Shown here: positions 1 through 11,000 of the stretch, piece after piece | How the letters are laid out: each line of letters starts with the position of its first letter | Numbering within the stretch: the first letter of the stretch is position 1 | DNA from: Cyprinodon diabolis | Lineage: Eukaryota; Chordata; Actinopteri; Cyprinodontiformes; Cyprinodontidae | NCBI GenBank assembly: GCA_030533445.1 | Contig: CM060064.1 | Location: 40,885,287 to 40,949,286, forward strand | Direction of reading: 5' to 3' | DNA: 64,000 bases | Made by a program: the position numbers and the translations under genes | Notes under the pieces: model-generated | Seen by the model: the letters and a program-made list of their open reading frames with translations, nothing else | Databases searched by the model: none | Told to the model about the DNA's origin: nothing

Positions 1-658
1 CTAAAGGGCTGGTTATACTCCCCGCAGCAGTGTGTCGCAGTGAGGTTGACGCTGACATTTTTGAGCATACAGCATTTTGAATGCGGCCGAGGCAGTGAGG
101 AAGTGGGGGTGGGTTTGTCCGACAACGCAGGAACACGAGGGCAAAAAAGAGCGGGGATCCAGGTGAAAAAAGGGTCCCAGTGTTCTCGCGCACCTCGCTC
201 TTCTAGCTGATCCAACTTCACGAGTTATTTTCCACAATTGCGGTCATGGAAACAAAACAAGCCGGCCTCCTGTCTGCGACACTGTCTGCGGTCACCTACA
301 ATTTAGGAGAGGTGCAGCAGAGTGTCTGCGGAGGGGAAGTAGGCTGCATGTAGTTTTATATTCTACAGAAAGTGGGGGGATTGTGTGAATATCTATGAAT
401 GCATCAAAGCATGTGTCCATACTAGTAAAGATAAAAGATGTTGACGACTTTAAAGACTTAAAAATGTTAAAATTGTTCAGTTTTATTAGATGTAATGAAC
501 TGAAGCTCTGGGTTAGGAGGGGATTTGATGTGATGAGAGAATTTCAATCTTATTTTTTTGTTTTGATATCAAATCATTCTTTGAAAATAATTAAATTAAA
601 CGAGTTTTCTTTTCATCCGTTCGTCTTTTTAAAATGCTCTAATATGACTTTTCATCAG
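1..658 (+). other. SCAP: SCAP intron sequence at window edge
   Basis: No coding exon is visible before position 659. The open frame starting at 395 only reads through the intron into the exon. The interval is AT-rich from about 400 on and ends in a splice acceptor (CATCAG, 653-658). The upstream SCAP exons lie outside the window to the left. A GC-richer stretch at 1-350 has no recognisable protein similarity on either strand. Confidence 0.7.
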
Positions 659-1287
659 ACCATGGTTCTAGCAAGCGGCGGGCAGGACGGCGCCATCTGC
701 CTGTGGGACGTACTGACTGGGAGCCGTGTCAGCCATGTCTATGGTCACCGTGGCGACGTCACCTCCCTGGTCTGCACTACCTCTTGTGTCATCAGCTCAG
801 GACTGGATGATCTCATCTGTATCTGGGACCGCAGCACTGGCATCAAACTCTACTCCATCCAGCAGGTACTGAACGGGTCACAGAAATCAAGCTAGACCTC
901 AGGATATTTATTCAAATATTTAGTATTTAAAATAAAAAACCCTAGGTACAAAGTCAAACTTTTCTTCTGTTGGTTTAAAATTTGGGGGGGGAAAAAGCGA
1001 TAATCTGCTGAGTGGGACTAACTGACGGATCTCCTCACCAGGAGGTGGGCTGTGGGGCCAGTCTTGGCGTGATCTCAGAGTCCCTGCTGGTGACGGGGGG
1101 CCAAGGATGCGTCTCTTTCTGGGACTTGAACTTCGGCGACCTGCTGCAGACAGTCTACCTGAGCCAGAGCGGCGACGGTCAGGGCGTCCGGCAGCTGCTA
1201 GTGCTCGATAACGCCGCCATCGTGTGTGACTTTGGCAGCGAGCTCAGCCTGGTCTACGTTCCTTCGGTGCTGGAGAAACTGGACTGA
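659..1287 (+). CDS. SCAP: SCAP, last two coding exons (C-terminal WD40 repeats)
   Basis: 3'-partial gene, exons 659-865 and 1042-1287, encoding the last 150 residues. SCAP is the sterol-sensing ER membrane escort that carries SREBP to the Golgi; its cytosolic C-terminal WD40 domain binds SREBP. Seen here: WD40 blades with the signatures [24 protein letters not shown] and [11 protein letters not shown], then the near-invariant terminus [16 protein letters not shown]. The first exon follows CATCAG and ends at CAGCAG before GTACTG; the second follows CTCACCAG. Both junctions are phase 0. The stop is TGA at 1285-1287. The membrane and sterol-sensing parts are outside the window. The gene lies tail-to-tail with PTPN23, as in human, which supports orthology. 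Assignment is from recalled family sequence; no search was run. Confidence 0.95.
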
Positions 1288-4200
1288 GGAAGAGCAGCAG
1301 CCGGCACCGCTGGGAAACACTCAGAACCTCCATTCATCTAATTTTTTTTTTATATATCATTCATGAGAAGATTAAATGTTGAGGGGAAAAAAAAAAACAT
1401 CACAAGGATCTTGGGAGATAGAATCAAATCCCTCATTCCGCCATCTTGTTTTTCTTCTAAGAGCAAGCTTGTGCGTTTGGTTGGTTGCTCTGCCCTTGAT
1501 GCTGCTGACTCATATGGAACCGTCTGTGATCCAACCCTGTGAAGGACGACAATGGAGCCATTTCTTTATTTTTTTTTTTATTGACAGCATCATAAAGTCA
1601 CAGTGAACCCAACAGTTCTCGGGCCTGTTTGGATGGACCGAGCAAACACCTTCTGAGGAGACGACATGATTGGGGAGGATGTGTGAGCGTGTGAGTGCGT
1701 GGAGGGGAGAAGTGATGATTACTGTAAAAATTAAACCTCCGATGGAGGCTGTTTTTATATGTATAAATCTATTATTTATTAGCTAAATTTTTTCAGTAAC
1801 GGTTTGTTTGTGGGTGACTGATCCCAACTCTTAAACTTTAATATAAAGCAGAAATGATGACTTCAGATGTAGGAAAGGTGTTTGTTTGGCAGCGTTAAGC
1901 CATTGTTTTTAAACTGGCTGTTTCTTGATATTGAGTTGGAGCATTGAAGGCATCAGTGGGAAACATTTATCAGAGGAGGGGGAGGGAAGGGGGGGTCTAA
2001 TTTACGCTATTCCTTCATCAGGCTACCTCTTCAATTTTGTTGATTGATGTGAACAGGTTCTTATCGCCTTTTATGCTCTTATTTCACCTTCTGAGGTATT
2101 TTTTTTAGGTTTAATTTGAAGATTTTAAGTTGCTCGTTTAAGTTCTCAATTATCTGCAAAAAGGCTTAAATTGGAAGACGTTTCGACACCTATCCAGGAG
2201 TCGAAACGTCAGTTGGCTCGGACCAGAGCCGTCCGTAGTTGGAGCGCTGATGTATTTAAGCAGCATGGAGGTCCGTCCTCCTGCACACATTCCAGGACAG
2301 AGGCAAAGATGCTAAGTTGCTTGACTTTGAAACCTTTGGCTACAGCTGAACAATTTTCCTCTGTCACAACTTCTGCAACAAGTTAACAGTTTACGTTCGG
2401 GGGTATTGAAGCAGGTAACATCTAGAGCATGCAGATCACCAGCTCCTCTGGTGTGCTAACCCCCAGAGCAAATCATTGAATCATTTCTGTCTGGGATAGG
2501 ATGAAAACTCATATCAGATAAAAGCACCTTAAATCTGAGCTGACAACAACCTTCAGTGTAGATGTTGATACAATCAGAGGTATTTAATGACAAACCAGAG
2601 GAAAATAAAGCTGCTTAATTGGAAGTTTGGTTCATTCAGGCTCAAGTTTATAAAAGGCAACAAGAATCTGCAGATATTTAAGCAACAACTTTGATCTGTT
2701 TGACAGAACAGAGTTAAGCTAAAGATTTACTATAACAGCTGAATTTATATGGAGACTGATGTTCAAAGTCTTATCACTAAAGCACACTTTGAAATTGCTT
2801 CTGATCCCAGTATTAATAGCTAGAAATAATAATAGTTGATGAAAATATTTTAAATGTATAATCAAAATAGTCTAAAAAATTTTATCTGACCGGTTTATCT
2901 ATAACTTCAATGCAGTTGTTGCTTTGAGACCCAGTCAATTTTTTTTAAAGCATTTTAAGTTGTTATATGGAGAGAAAAAAACATTGGAAATCCTGGTAGT
3001 TTTCAGAGATCATATTTGAATTATAAAGATCAGGATTTAACTTGTTCAAATATAGAAAACATAAGGCAGTTCTGGAAAACATAGTTCTAAAGGTAAATTA
3101 CCTGAAAAACACAAACAACAAAAAAAATGGGGAAATTAATATTTTTCCAAGATTTTTTTTTTGCATTTTCACAGAAGCGAAGAAAAAAAAATCTCATATT
3201 CCCTAAAAGCCACAAGCAAACATTTAATTAGATCCTTCTCAGGGAAAAATATGTCAGATTACAGGAACTAGAAGTCATCTAATCAGTCCCTGATCTTATG
3301 TGGTTTACATTCCCAACATTTTCTAAACTGCAAATCATGATTGACTTATTTCTTCGGACAGAGAAAACCTAGAATGTATTTTATCTACAGATCTTTTCAT
3401 CTAGTTTGTGCGTCTCCTGAATGTAGCCTCAGGCCAGCCACTTTGTTTTGATTTCTTCCCCTCACAGGATGCCGTCACGACACAAACTTAGTGCACTACT
3501 ATCTGTTTGATATTCATGCTTGCATATTTTAATGCACTTTTGCTAACGCCAGCTTCCAGGTAGGAGAGGTTGGGTGTGTTTAGGCTCACACGACATCCGC
3601 ACTGGTTTCTGTGGGACGCTGCCAACATGTTTACATTCAGGGAACAAGCTTCTGACCCCAGATTATGAGAACCAGAGTTTTCATACGTTTTTAGACAAGC
3701 AGTCTTAAAATTGCAGCTACCTCCCACAGACACCAGATGATGTGGCCTGTTTGTAATAGCTGCCATGTTTATTTAGTAATCATTTGTTTTCTGTTTAGTC
3801 GAGAAAAGCTTTGAAACTGGATTTGTAGTTGTTTTTTTAACAGTTTGTTGTTTTTTTTTCTAAAATGTGAATGAATTAAAGCTGCAGTTTGGCTTTTTGG
3901 GAAATATGACTATATGAGCTTTTTATATAGAAGTAGGACGGCCACAGAAAGCAAAATAAATACAATCTGACAGTAATGTTTTAAGGGCTAAATCCAGCCG
4001 TTAAAACAGTGGCAGCAATATTTCCTAAAATGTCAAACTTTTTTGGGGTTTGGGGGGGATCATGCCAGTTTTAGCTTTTTTATGAATGTGGTTCATTATG
4101 GACCTTTTTTTTTTTTTAATCATCCACACTCAGCAGCACCCCTTCCGTTAAAGAAGCTGCTTACTTTTCGTTACTTTGAACTCATCTTCTCATGCTGACG

Positions 4201-4445
4201 CCTTCAGCTCCTCCATACCAGGAGTTTATGAATGCAGTGAACATTTCCTGTAACCATGGTTAGAAATGATTCGACATGATTTCATCTCCACGTCTGGACA
4301 ACAGCCGCGAAACTTTTAAACAGAGAAAACATGAGTTTCTGCTCGCGGTTGTTTTTCCACAGGCTGTTCTAACAGAGGTAACTTATTTTGTAACGATAAA
4401 AGTAAAACTTTGTACTAATTTTCAAATAAAGAGGCTCTGACGCAA
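1288..4445 (+). other. SCAP 3' UTR / SCAP-PTPN23 convergent intergenic region
   Basis: No coding exon is seen on either strand. AATAAA signals on the plus strand occur at 2604-2609 and 4425-4430, so the SCAP 3' UTR is between about 1.3 and 3.1 kb long, depending on which is used. The stretch is AT-rich with several T8-T10 and A8-A10 runs. It holds a perfect 11 bp inverted repeat (2177-2187 with 2200-2210). Short open frames (for example 2171-2386 and 3488-3766) resemble nothing I recognise. Confidence 0.5.
4425..4430 (+). terminator. Poly(A) signal AATAAA, candidate distal SCAP site
   Basis: A canonical AATAAA on the plus strand is followed about 15-25 nt later by a T/G-containing stretch (ATTTTGTCT). 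It faces the PTPN23 signal on the other strand only 31 nt away. It could serve SCAP if the long 3' UTR is real; the upstream AATAAA at 2604 is the alternative. Confidence 0.45.
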
Positions 4446-4461
4446 CATTTTGTCTACTGAA

Positions 4462-4467
4462 TTTATT
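4462..4467 (-). terminator. Poly(A) signal AATAAA for PTPN23
   Basis: TTTATT on the plus strand reads AATAAA on the minus strand, 561 nt downstream of the PTPN23 stop codon. No coding exon lies between. This is a plausible 3' end for a 3' UTR of about 0.6 kb. Confidence 0.6.
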
Positions 4468-5028
4468 GAATATTTTTACAATAATGAACAATAAGTGATT
4501 TTTTTTTTTCCAGTAAAGTAAGATTCCTTTGGAATTTTCTAACTTTATCTAGGATATTTACAGAGAAAGGGGGGAAAAATGTCAATATTGTTAAAAAGTT
4601 CCAATGACCTCGTGCCTTCACATTCACAGCAGCCTTGTTATGCTTTAACAGCCTCATGGAGAGAGGATTGTAAAACTGGAGTGCATACTTTTTAGATGGC
4701 CCATATGTCGGAGCAGGAAGTGCACATCTGTCTAAACATAAAAAAAAAAGCAGCAAAGAATGACAATCTGAGAGAGGCAAGTGCATAGTGATCTGGTCCT
4801 GGAATCCACCAGTGATGAAAAGGGAAGCGAGTGTTTTTGATTCAGGGATCTCTCGATTACTGCTGGCATTCAGGCACATCTTGGTAATCACCACTAAAGT
4901 GTATCTGATGCTCCCAGAATTCAGTGTTTTTCTTAAAAGCAGGATTAGAGGAGAAAGGAAAAACCCCACCAGCATTCTGCTGACACCTGGTGGTGGAAAT
5001 AGAGTAATGCAGATTGTCTGGAGTTCTC

Positions 5029-8000
5029 TCACTGCTTATTGAGGCTCCAGAGTGGATCCAGGCTACTGAGCGGGTCGCTGCCGTCATCGCTGCGGGTCCC
5101 GTGGATGCCCTGACCTTCAGCTGGCTGCAGAAAATTCTGCTTGGTCACCCGCTGCTTCCCTCGACCTCCTCCCTCTAGGGAGAAAGCCTCAGGCGTCAGA
5201 GAGGCCAGAAGCTCCAGCGATGAAAGAGCTTGAGCAGAGGATGAACCGATGGAAGGTACAGACTCTGGAGCTGGCTGATGGATGGGTGCTGGTGGAGTAG
5301 ATGGGGAGAGATTATCCAGGCCGTTTGGGGGTGGAGGAGAGTGAGTGGAAGAGGTGAGAGGTGGGCTTAAGGATGAGGGAGGCTGAGAATCTGCTAGAGG
5401 ACAAGGCTCCTGTGACAACTGCAAGCCCCCTATGGGGTCCAGATGTGGCGACATAGCTCCCAACTGCTCCTCCAGCCCGTAGTAGGCACTACCCTCCATG
5501 GTGGGGTCTGCGCTGGGTGGGCGGATGCTGAGCTTGGCGATGGTTGCTTGAATAGAGCTGATGGGCATGTCGCCTCCAAGGACAAGATCCTGCTGGGACT
5601 CTTGTCTGGAGTAAGGCTGAGGAATGGGTTCACAAAAAGACAAATGTTACAATTTAATAGAAAAAACAGTATAATGAAGACCCCTCCAACTACCACTGGT
5701 TCTGTTCTACTGATAATGGAGAACAAGTATCTGCTGACCAGAGCTCCATTAAAAATGAAAAACAAGTAGAGACAAGATCAGGTTTGTCTTTAAATAATTA
5801 GAAAAGGGGATAAAAATAAACATTTTTTTTCTCTTAACATTGAGGGCTTTGAGGGACAGTATTATCTGGATCTTAATCTGACTGATCTTTGAACCAATTC
5901 AACTTACTGCAGCAGTAACAACACAGAGGTCTGTTCAATATGACTAAAAATATCCTCTGCAAGAAAAAATTCCAAATTCTGATAGGTCTACAAAGTTAAC
6001 ATAATAAATTGACTTTTTATAGTCTGCATGTTGAAATGATGCTCACCAGTTTGCTTTTAGGCCATAAAACTGTTCGCCTCTGTTTGCCAGAGTAAAACTT
6101 TCCTAAATAGGGCTGGGTATTGTTCAAAAATTTTCGGTTCCAGTACCAATACCGATACCTTCACTTCGATACCGGTTCCTGAACGATACTTTTTTCGATA
6201 CCAGTTTTATAATATCAATTCGAAGAAAAAGAAAATTACACAACATAAAAAAGTACAAATCTTAAGCTTAGATTTTTCCATTTACATTTTTCCTCTTACA
6301 TGAAAAAAAAAATTCAGTGTCTAATATTCACTGTTACATTGTGAGGACCTTTTTACTAAGCAGTTTTCCTTTAGAAAAATTACCATGTCTGACAAACAAG
6401 CCCGTTGAATGGGGTCCTATTGACAGCGCACCGCTGGTATGTGGGGGTCTGAGCGGCTCTGACAGAAATATTGGAAGGCAGGATGAACTGACTGCACTGA
6501 TTAAGTTTTCAGGTGGATTTTCCCACTTAAAAACATAATAAAACTACTTTATTCCCACTGATCACAGCAAATATAGCTGCAAGGCAGAGAAAGGATAGAG
6601 TAGGTCCGCCCAACGCGCGTCAGAGCCACTTTTCGACCGCGCAGCCAGAGCATGAAAGCTTCTTCAGCCGCGTGTCAGAACTAACTGGTACAAGCAGCAA
6701 AAAGGAAGCAGCAGAAGTGATTTTGCTGCTTCCTGCTGCATCCAGTTTGAAAGCAGCATGATTCACTCCGCTCTGGCTTTGCTCCGCCCACGGGCTGCTG
6801 AGAGGAGGATGGTCGCGCCGGCTGCGGTCCGCTCTTCTTGCAGTCAAACACCGAGCAACTTTCTGCTCTTAAATTGTTTCCGTGCACGATGTATTGCATT
6901 GTGCACTATTGGCATCAGTCTTAATAAAGTGAAGCCGCACTTTTGACCTGGGGGGCATTTTAAAAGGGTTCCACGACGCTCGCAACCAGTTCATAACAGA
7001 TACACATGAACCCTGGCTGTAGGCGTGACCACCTGTGTATTTTTCCTGGATGATGCAATCACGTTAAGTGTTACAGCCAATCACCGAAACTTGGTACCGA
7101 AAGACGAGGCATGTTTCGATACTCTGTAGAACCGAAGCATTTGGGTCGGTACCATAAAAGAACCGAAGTTCGGTACCCAGCCCTATTCCTAAATGTAAAT
7201 TGTTTTAAGATCCATTTTGTGCTGGGATTTCTATTTTTATCTAAACCAATAAACAGACTTGAAAGTAATTTTAAAAAAGTTTGAAAAATGAAAAATATTT
7301 GGAAACCTTTGTGGCTGCAGTGTTGGTGTTCTTGCTGTAGGTGGCAGTAGTGATTCCATGGCGCTGAAGGACCTGCTCAGCGTGCTTTAACACAGCTTCA
7401 TAGCAAAACTTCAGGTGGAACTGTAGGCAGGGAAAAAAATAAAGTTCTTTAACACATAAAAATGTTTATATCAAAGACTACTGATGATCTAAAGAACCTG
7501 GTTATTATAAAACAGGTCAAATGCAGATTATTTTCCAAATCAATGCCACAGGTTTGCATCTCACTTTCTCCTGTAGCATGTTCTTCCTCTGCTGTCTCAT
7601 CTTCTTCACCAGCGATGGAAGGTCCGGGATGCCGTTTCCTGCCTCCAGCTCCTGCAGAGCCGCGTACAGCAGACAGAAGGCGCCGGTGCGTCCAACACCA
7701 GAGCTGAAGCAAAAAAATTCAAAAGCTGATATTGGCACGAGTTTAACCAATAACTGCATGTGATGTTTAACAGTCAAATATGCAGCCATGTACAGTTGTT
7801 CATCCAACTAATGCAGCCGCTGTTGTCAGTATTCAGAAGACAGAGTGCTTGAATTATTAAGAAATGAGCGCTGGTGCTTAAACATACAAATCAGATGTTA
7901 AGTGTCTGGTACTGCATAACTCAGCTTACCTGCAGTGCACCACAACAGGAGTCTGTAAGGGCCTCTGGTGGAGGTAGTGTCCATGAACCTCCTGGATGAA

Positions 8001-11000
8001 TCGCAGTAAATTGCTCTTGCAGTCAGGAAGACCCCTGGTTAAATAAGAAGCAGCAGCTTATTTTTCTATCTGAAGAAACTTTTTATGTTTGTAGCCTAGA
8101 GGACTTAACTATTCTTTGTCATTCTCTTCATTCAAAAAGAATGCAAAAAATGGCTTGTCTTAACCATAATGTTTTTTATGTAATTGGTATTGTAATTTTA
8201 TATTGTGATTTTATACTTGTGTCTATTTTTAAGGTTGCCTTTTTTATACCTGGCTGGGGGACTACTGATTAAAATTAGCACTCCTTAGCCAACTCGGGTA
8301 TATTTACATTGTTTTAATGTTGATTAATGTACACTGTCCCGTTTCAAATAAACAATAAATGAAATGAAAAATGAAATTAAAAAGGTAGAACGTGACCGGT
8401 TTCTCTTTAATCTACTCCCATCATTGCTAAGATACTGAACTATGAGTGTTTTTGCTTTATTTGTCTGTTCCTTAAAACTGGGAACTACCTGCATTTTATC
8501 GTTAACCTCATAAAATAACATTCTGTTGTTCTTTATTTTCTGCTCTTATTTGTGGATTCAAAACATCTAACTATAAAAAATCCTGCAGTATGTTTCTTTT
8601 ATTCTATTTTCAGAAATTTTAGAATGAAGAAAAAGTCAGCAGAAGCCTTATAAAGTCTCTAAAACTTACAACTCTGGCCAGGATGTAAACTGGAGGTGGA
8701 CGATGGTCCGCTTCAGGCTTTGGTCACGGCACTGCAAACTGATCATACGCTCCACATGTGTCGGTGTCATCTTCTGGGTGGTTAGGCTGAGTGTGATTGG
8801 TCCCTGAGAAAGCTGCTGGCCGCGCTCCGTAGGGAAGTAGTGTAAAACCTTTCCCTGGAAAACAAACCATTAGCACAGTCACATATCTCTTTAGAAACCA
8901 TTTAATTCATCATTATCACATTTTAAAACCTGCTACCTTGTCGAGTTCCTGCTCTGAAACCAGCATGACGATCAGAGAGACCTTTTGCTCGTACACCATC
9001 AGCCAGAAGTCTGCCGCAGTGCCGGTGAGCGGAGCCTGAGTGGCAATCAGGCGAGGGCAGTATGGCGATAAGCCGTCCACGAAGCTGGCATTGATGTAGT
9101 CATCTTTTCCTGACTGCAAAACCACCCGGTTTAAGTCGTAAGGCATGACATCATGGTGGCGGTTCTTCATAGCGTAGCAACGGGCGATGGCGATGGACAG
9201 CTGCCGGGCGTCCTTCTCCTGCTGGTCCTGCAGCTCCTTCCAGCGGGCATCAAGCACTGACGCCCCTCCTTCCTGGTCTGAGGGGTTCTCCAGGGATTCT
9301 ACCTGGGCTCGGTAAAGTTCCAGCTGGCTGTGAAGACGGGCCACACGCTCTGGGGCTTGGTACGGATCTCCCTGGATCAGAAGAACTTCCTGAGAGTTCT
9401 TCTTCCGACGTTCCCCATCCTGGGGGTCTGCTTTGGTGGGCTGGAGGACATTGGTGGGGGCCTTGGTGCCTCCGTGTTGGCTCTCTGGGCTGGAGGACAG
9501 GAGATCGTCTGTACTTGAGTTTTGCCGTTGAAACTGAGAAGTGGATGGAGAAACGACAGACGGAGTAGAAAGACTGGGTGGGGCTACGCCTCCAGGGGTG
9601 GGAGCTGTTGGGTGAGGCGTCAGCCCCAGAGAGGCTGGGCCTGGAGACGGGGAGGGGGAAGGCGAAGGGGCAACAGTGGCGGTTGGCTGGACTAATGCGG
9701 GGCCCCCAGGACACTGAGTGATCATGTGGGGAGCTGCAGGGGAGAGGGGGGCGACTCCAGGGGGCTGCTGGGGGCCAACTGGGGGCACACTGGCCCCTGA
9801 TGCTGAGGGGTAGAGGTTAGGAGGTTGGGCGTGGCTCATAGGAAGAGAAACCGGGGGTTGTTGGAGAGCCGTGGGCTGTGGTGCCAAAGGCTGCTGAGGC
9901 ATCATTAGAGCTCCGCCAGGGTAGCAAGCCCCCCCAGGGTGAGGCTGCGGTTGGTTGGGCATCTGCATGGGATGCCCTGAAGGCTGACCAGGTATGGGCT
10001 GATGCTGTGCAGTTAGAGTACTCTGAGGAATCTGGGGCCCGGGTCCTCTAGGCAGGTTGATCTGGGGACCAGACGGTAGAAGAGGTTGAGATGGAGGCGG
10101 CATCTGAGGATGCATGGTGGGGGGAAGGGCCCGACCAGCTGGGGGAATGTAGTTATGTGACACCGGAGGGGTTGTTTGACTCGTTGGCGGCAACTGCGCT
10201 CTGTGAACACCTGGCATTTGCATCTGTGGGTGTGGAAGAACATGCTGGGCACTGGGATGGACTGGGATTGGTTGATGCTGCGGCATCTGTTGGTGGGGGA
10301 GTCCAGAGGGCATCTGTTGGTTGGGGTATGGCGAATAGGGGGCAGACAAAGGAGGTGCAGGGTGAGAAGTTGAAGATGGAGAAGGTGCGGCCTGGGGGGG
10401 CCCAGGGATGGAGCCTGGCATCATCCGAGGTTGCTGCTGGGGTACAAAGTTTTGTGGAATCTGGTATCCTTGAGGTACCTGAGGTCGGGGAGGAAAACCG
10501 TTCTGTTGATGTTGCTGAAGCGGACCTGGAAAAACCTGCTGATAATTTGGAGGCTGAGATGGAATATACCCAGGGGCGTAAACTTGCTGAGTTGGGATAG
10601 AAGGACCAGGAGGGGCCCTTGGTCCAGACTGGTACCCTTGAGGAAAAGGTTGGCCCATAGGAGGTGGGTACTGCTGTGGATGCTTCTGCTGCTGTGATTG
10701 AGGGGAAGGGGCCTGACCTGGGACCTGAACATGTGCTCCTGAGTGAGGCATCATGTGGGGGTATGCTCCAATCTGAGCTACAGAGTACCCGGTTGAGGCA
10801 GGGGGAGGGACAGGAAGGTGTGGTGTGGGGGTGTAGCTCGGGATGGGAGCCTGAATGCTGTCCACAGTGGTGGTGGAGGGGCGGAAGGGAACCGGGGCCA
10901 CAAGGCCTTGTTGAGGAGCCTGAGGAGATGGAGCCCGATAACCAGACACCACTGGCTGGGGTGGCATTTGTGGTGGCCTATGATGAGCCATCTGTGGGTG

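Noticed and set aside
395..658. Open frame upstream of the SCAP exon as extra coding sequence
   Set aside because: It is AT-rich, unlike SCAP, and a good splice acceptor ends at 658; the frame is open only by chance into the exon.
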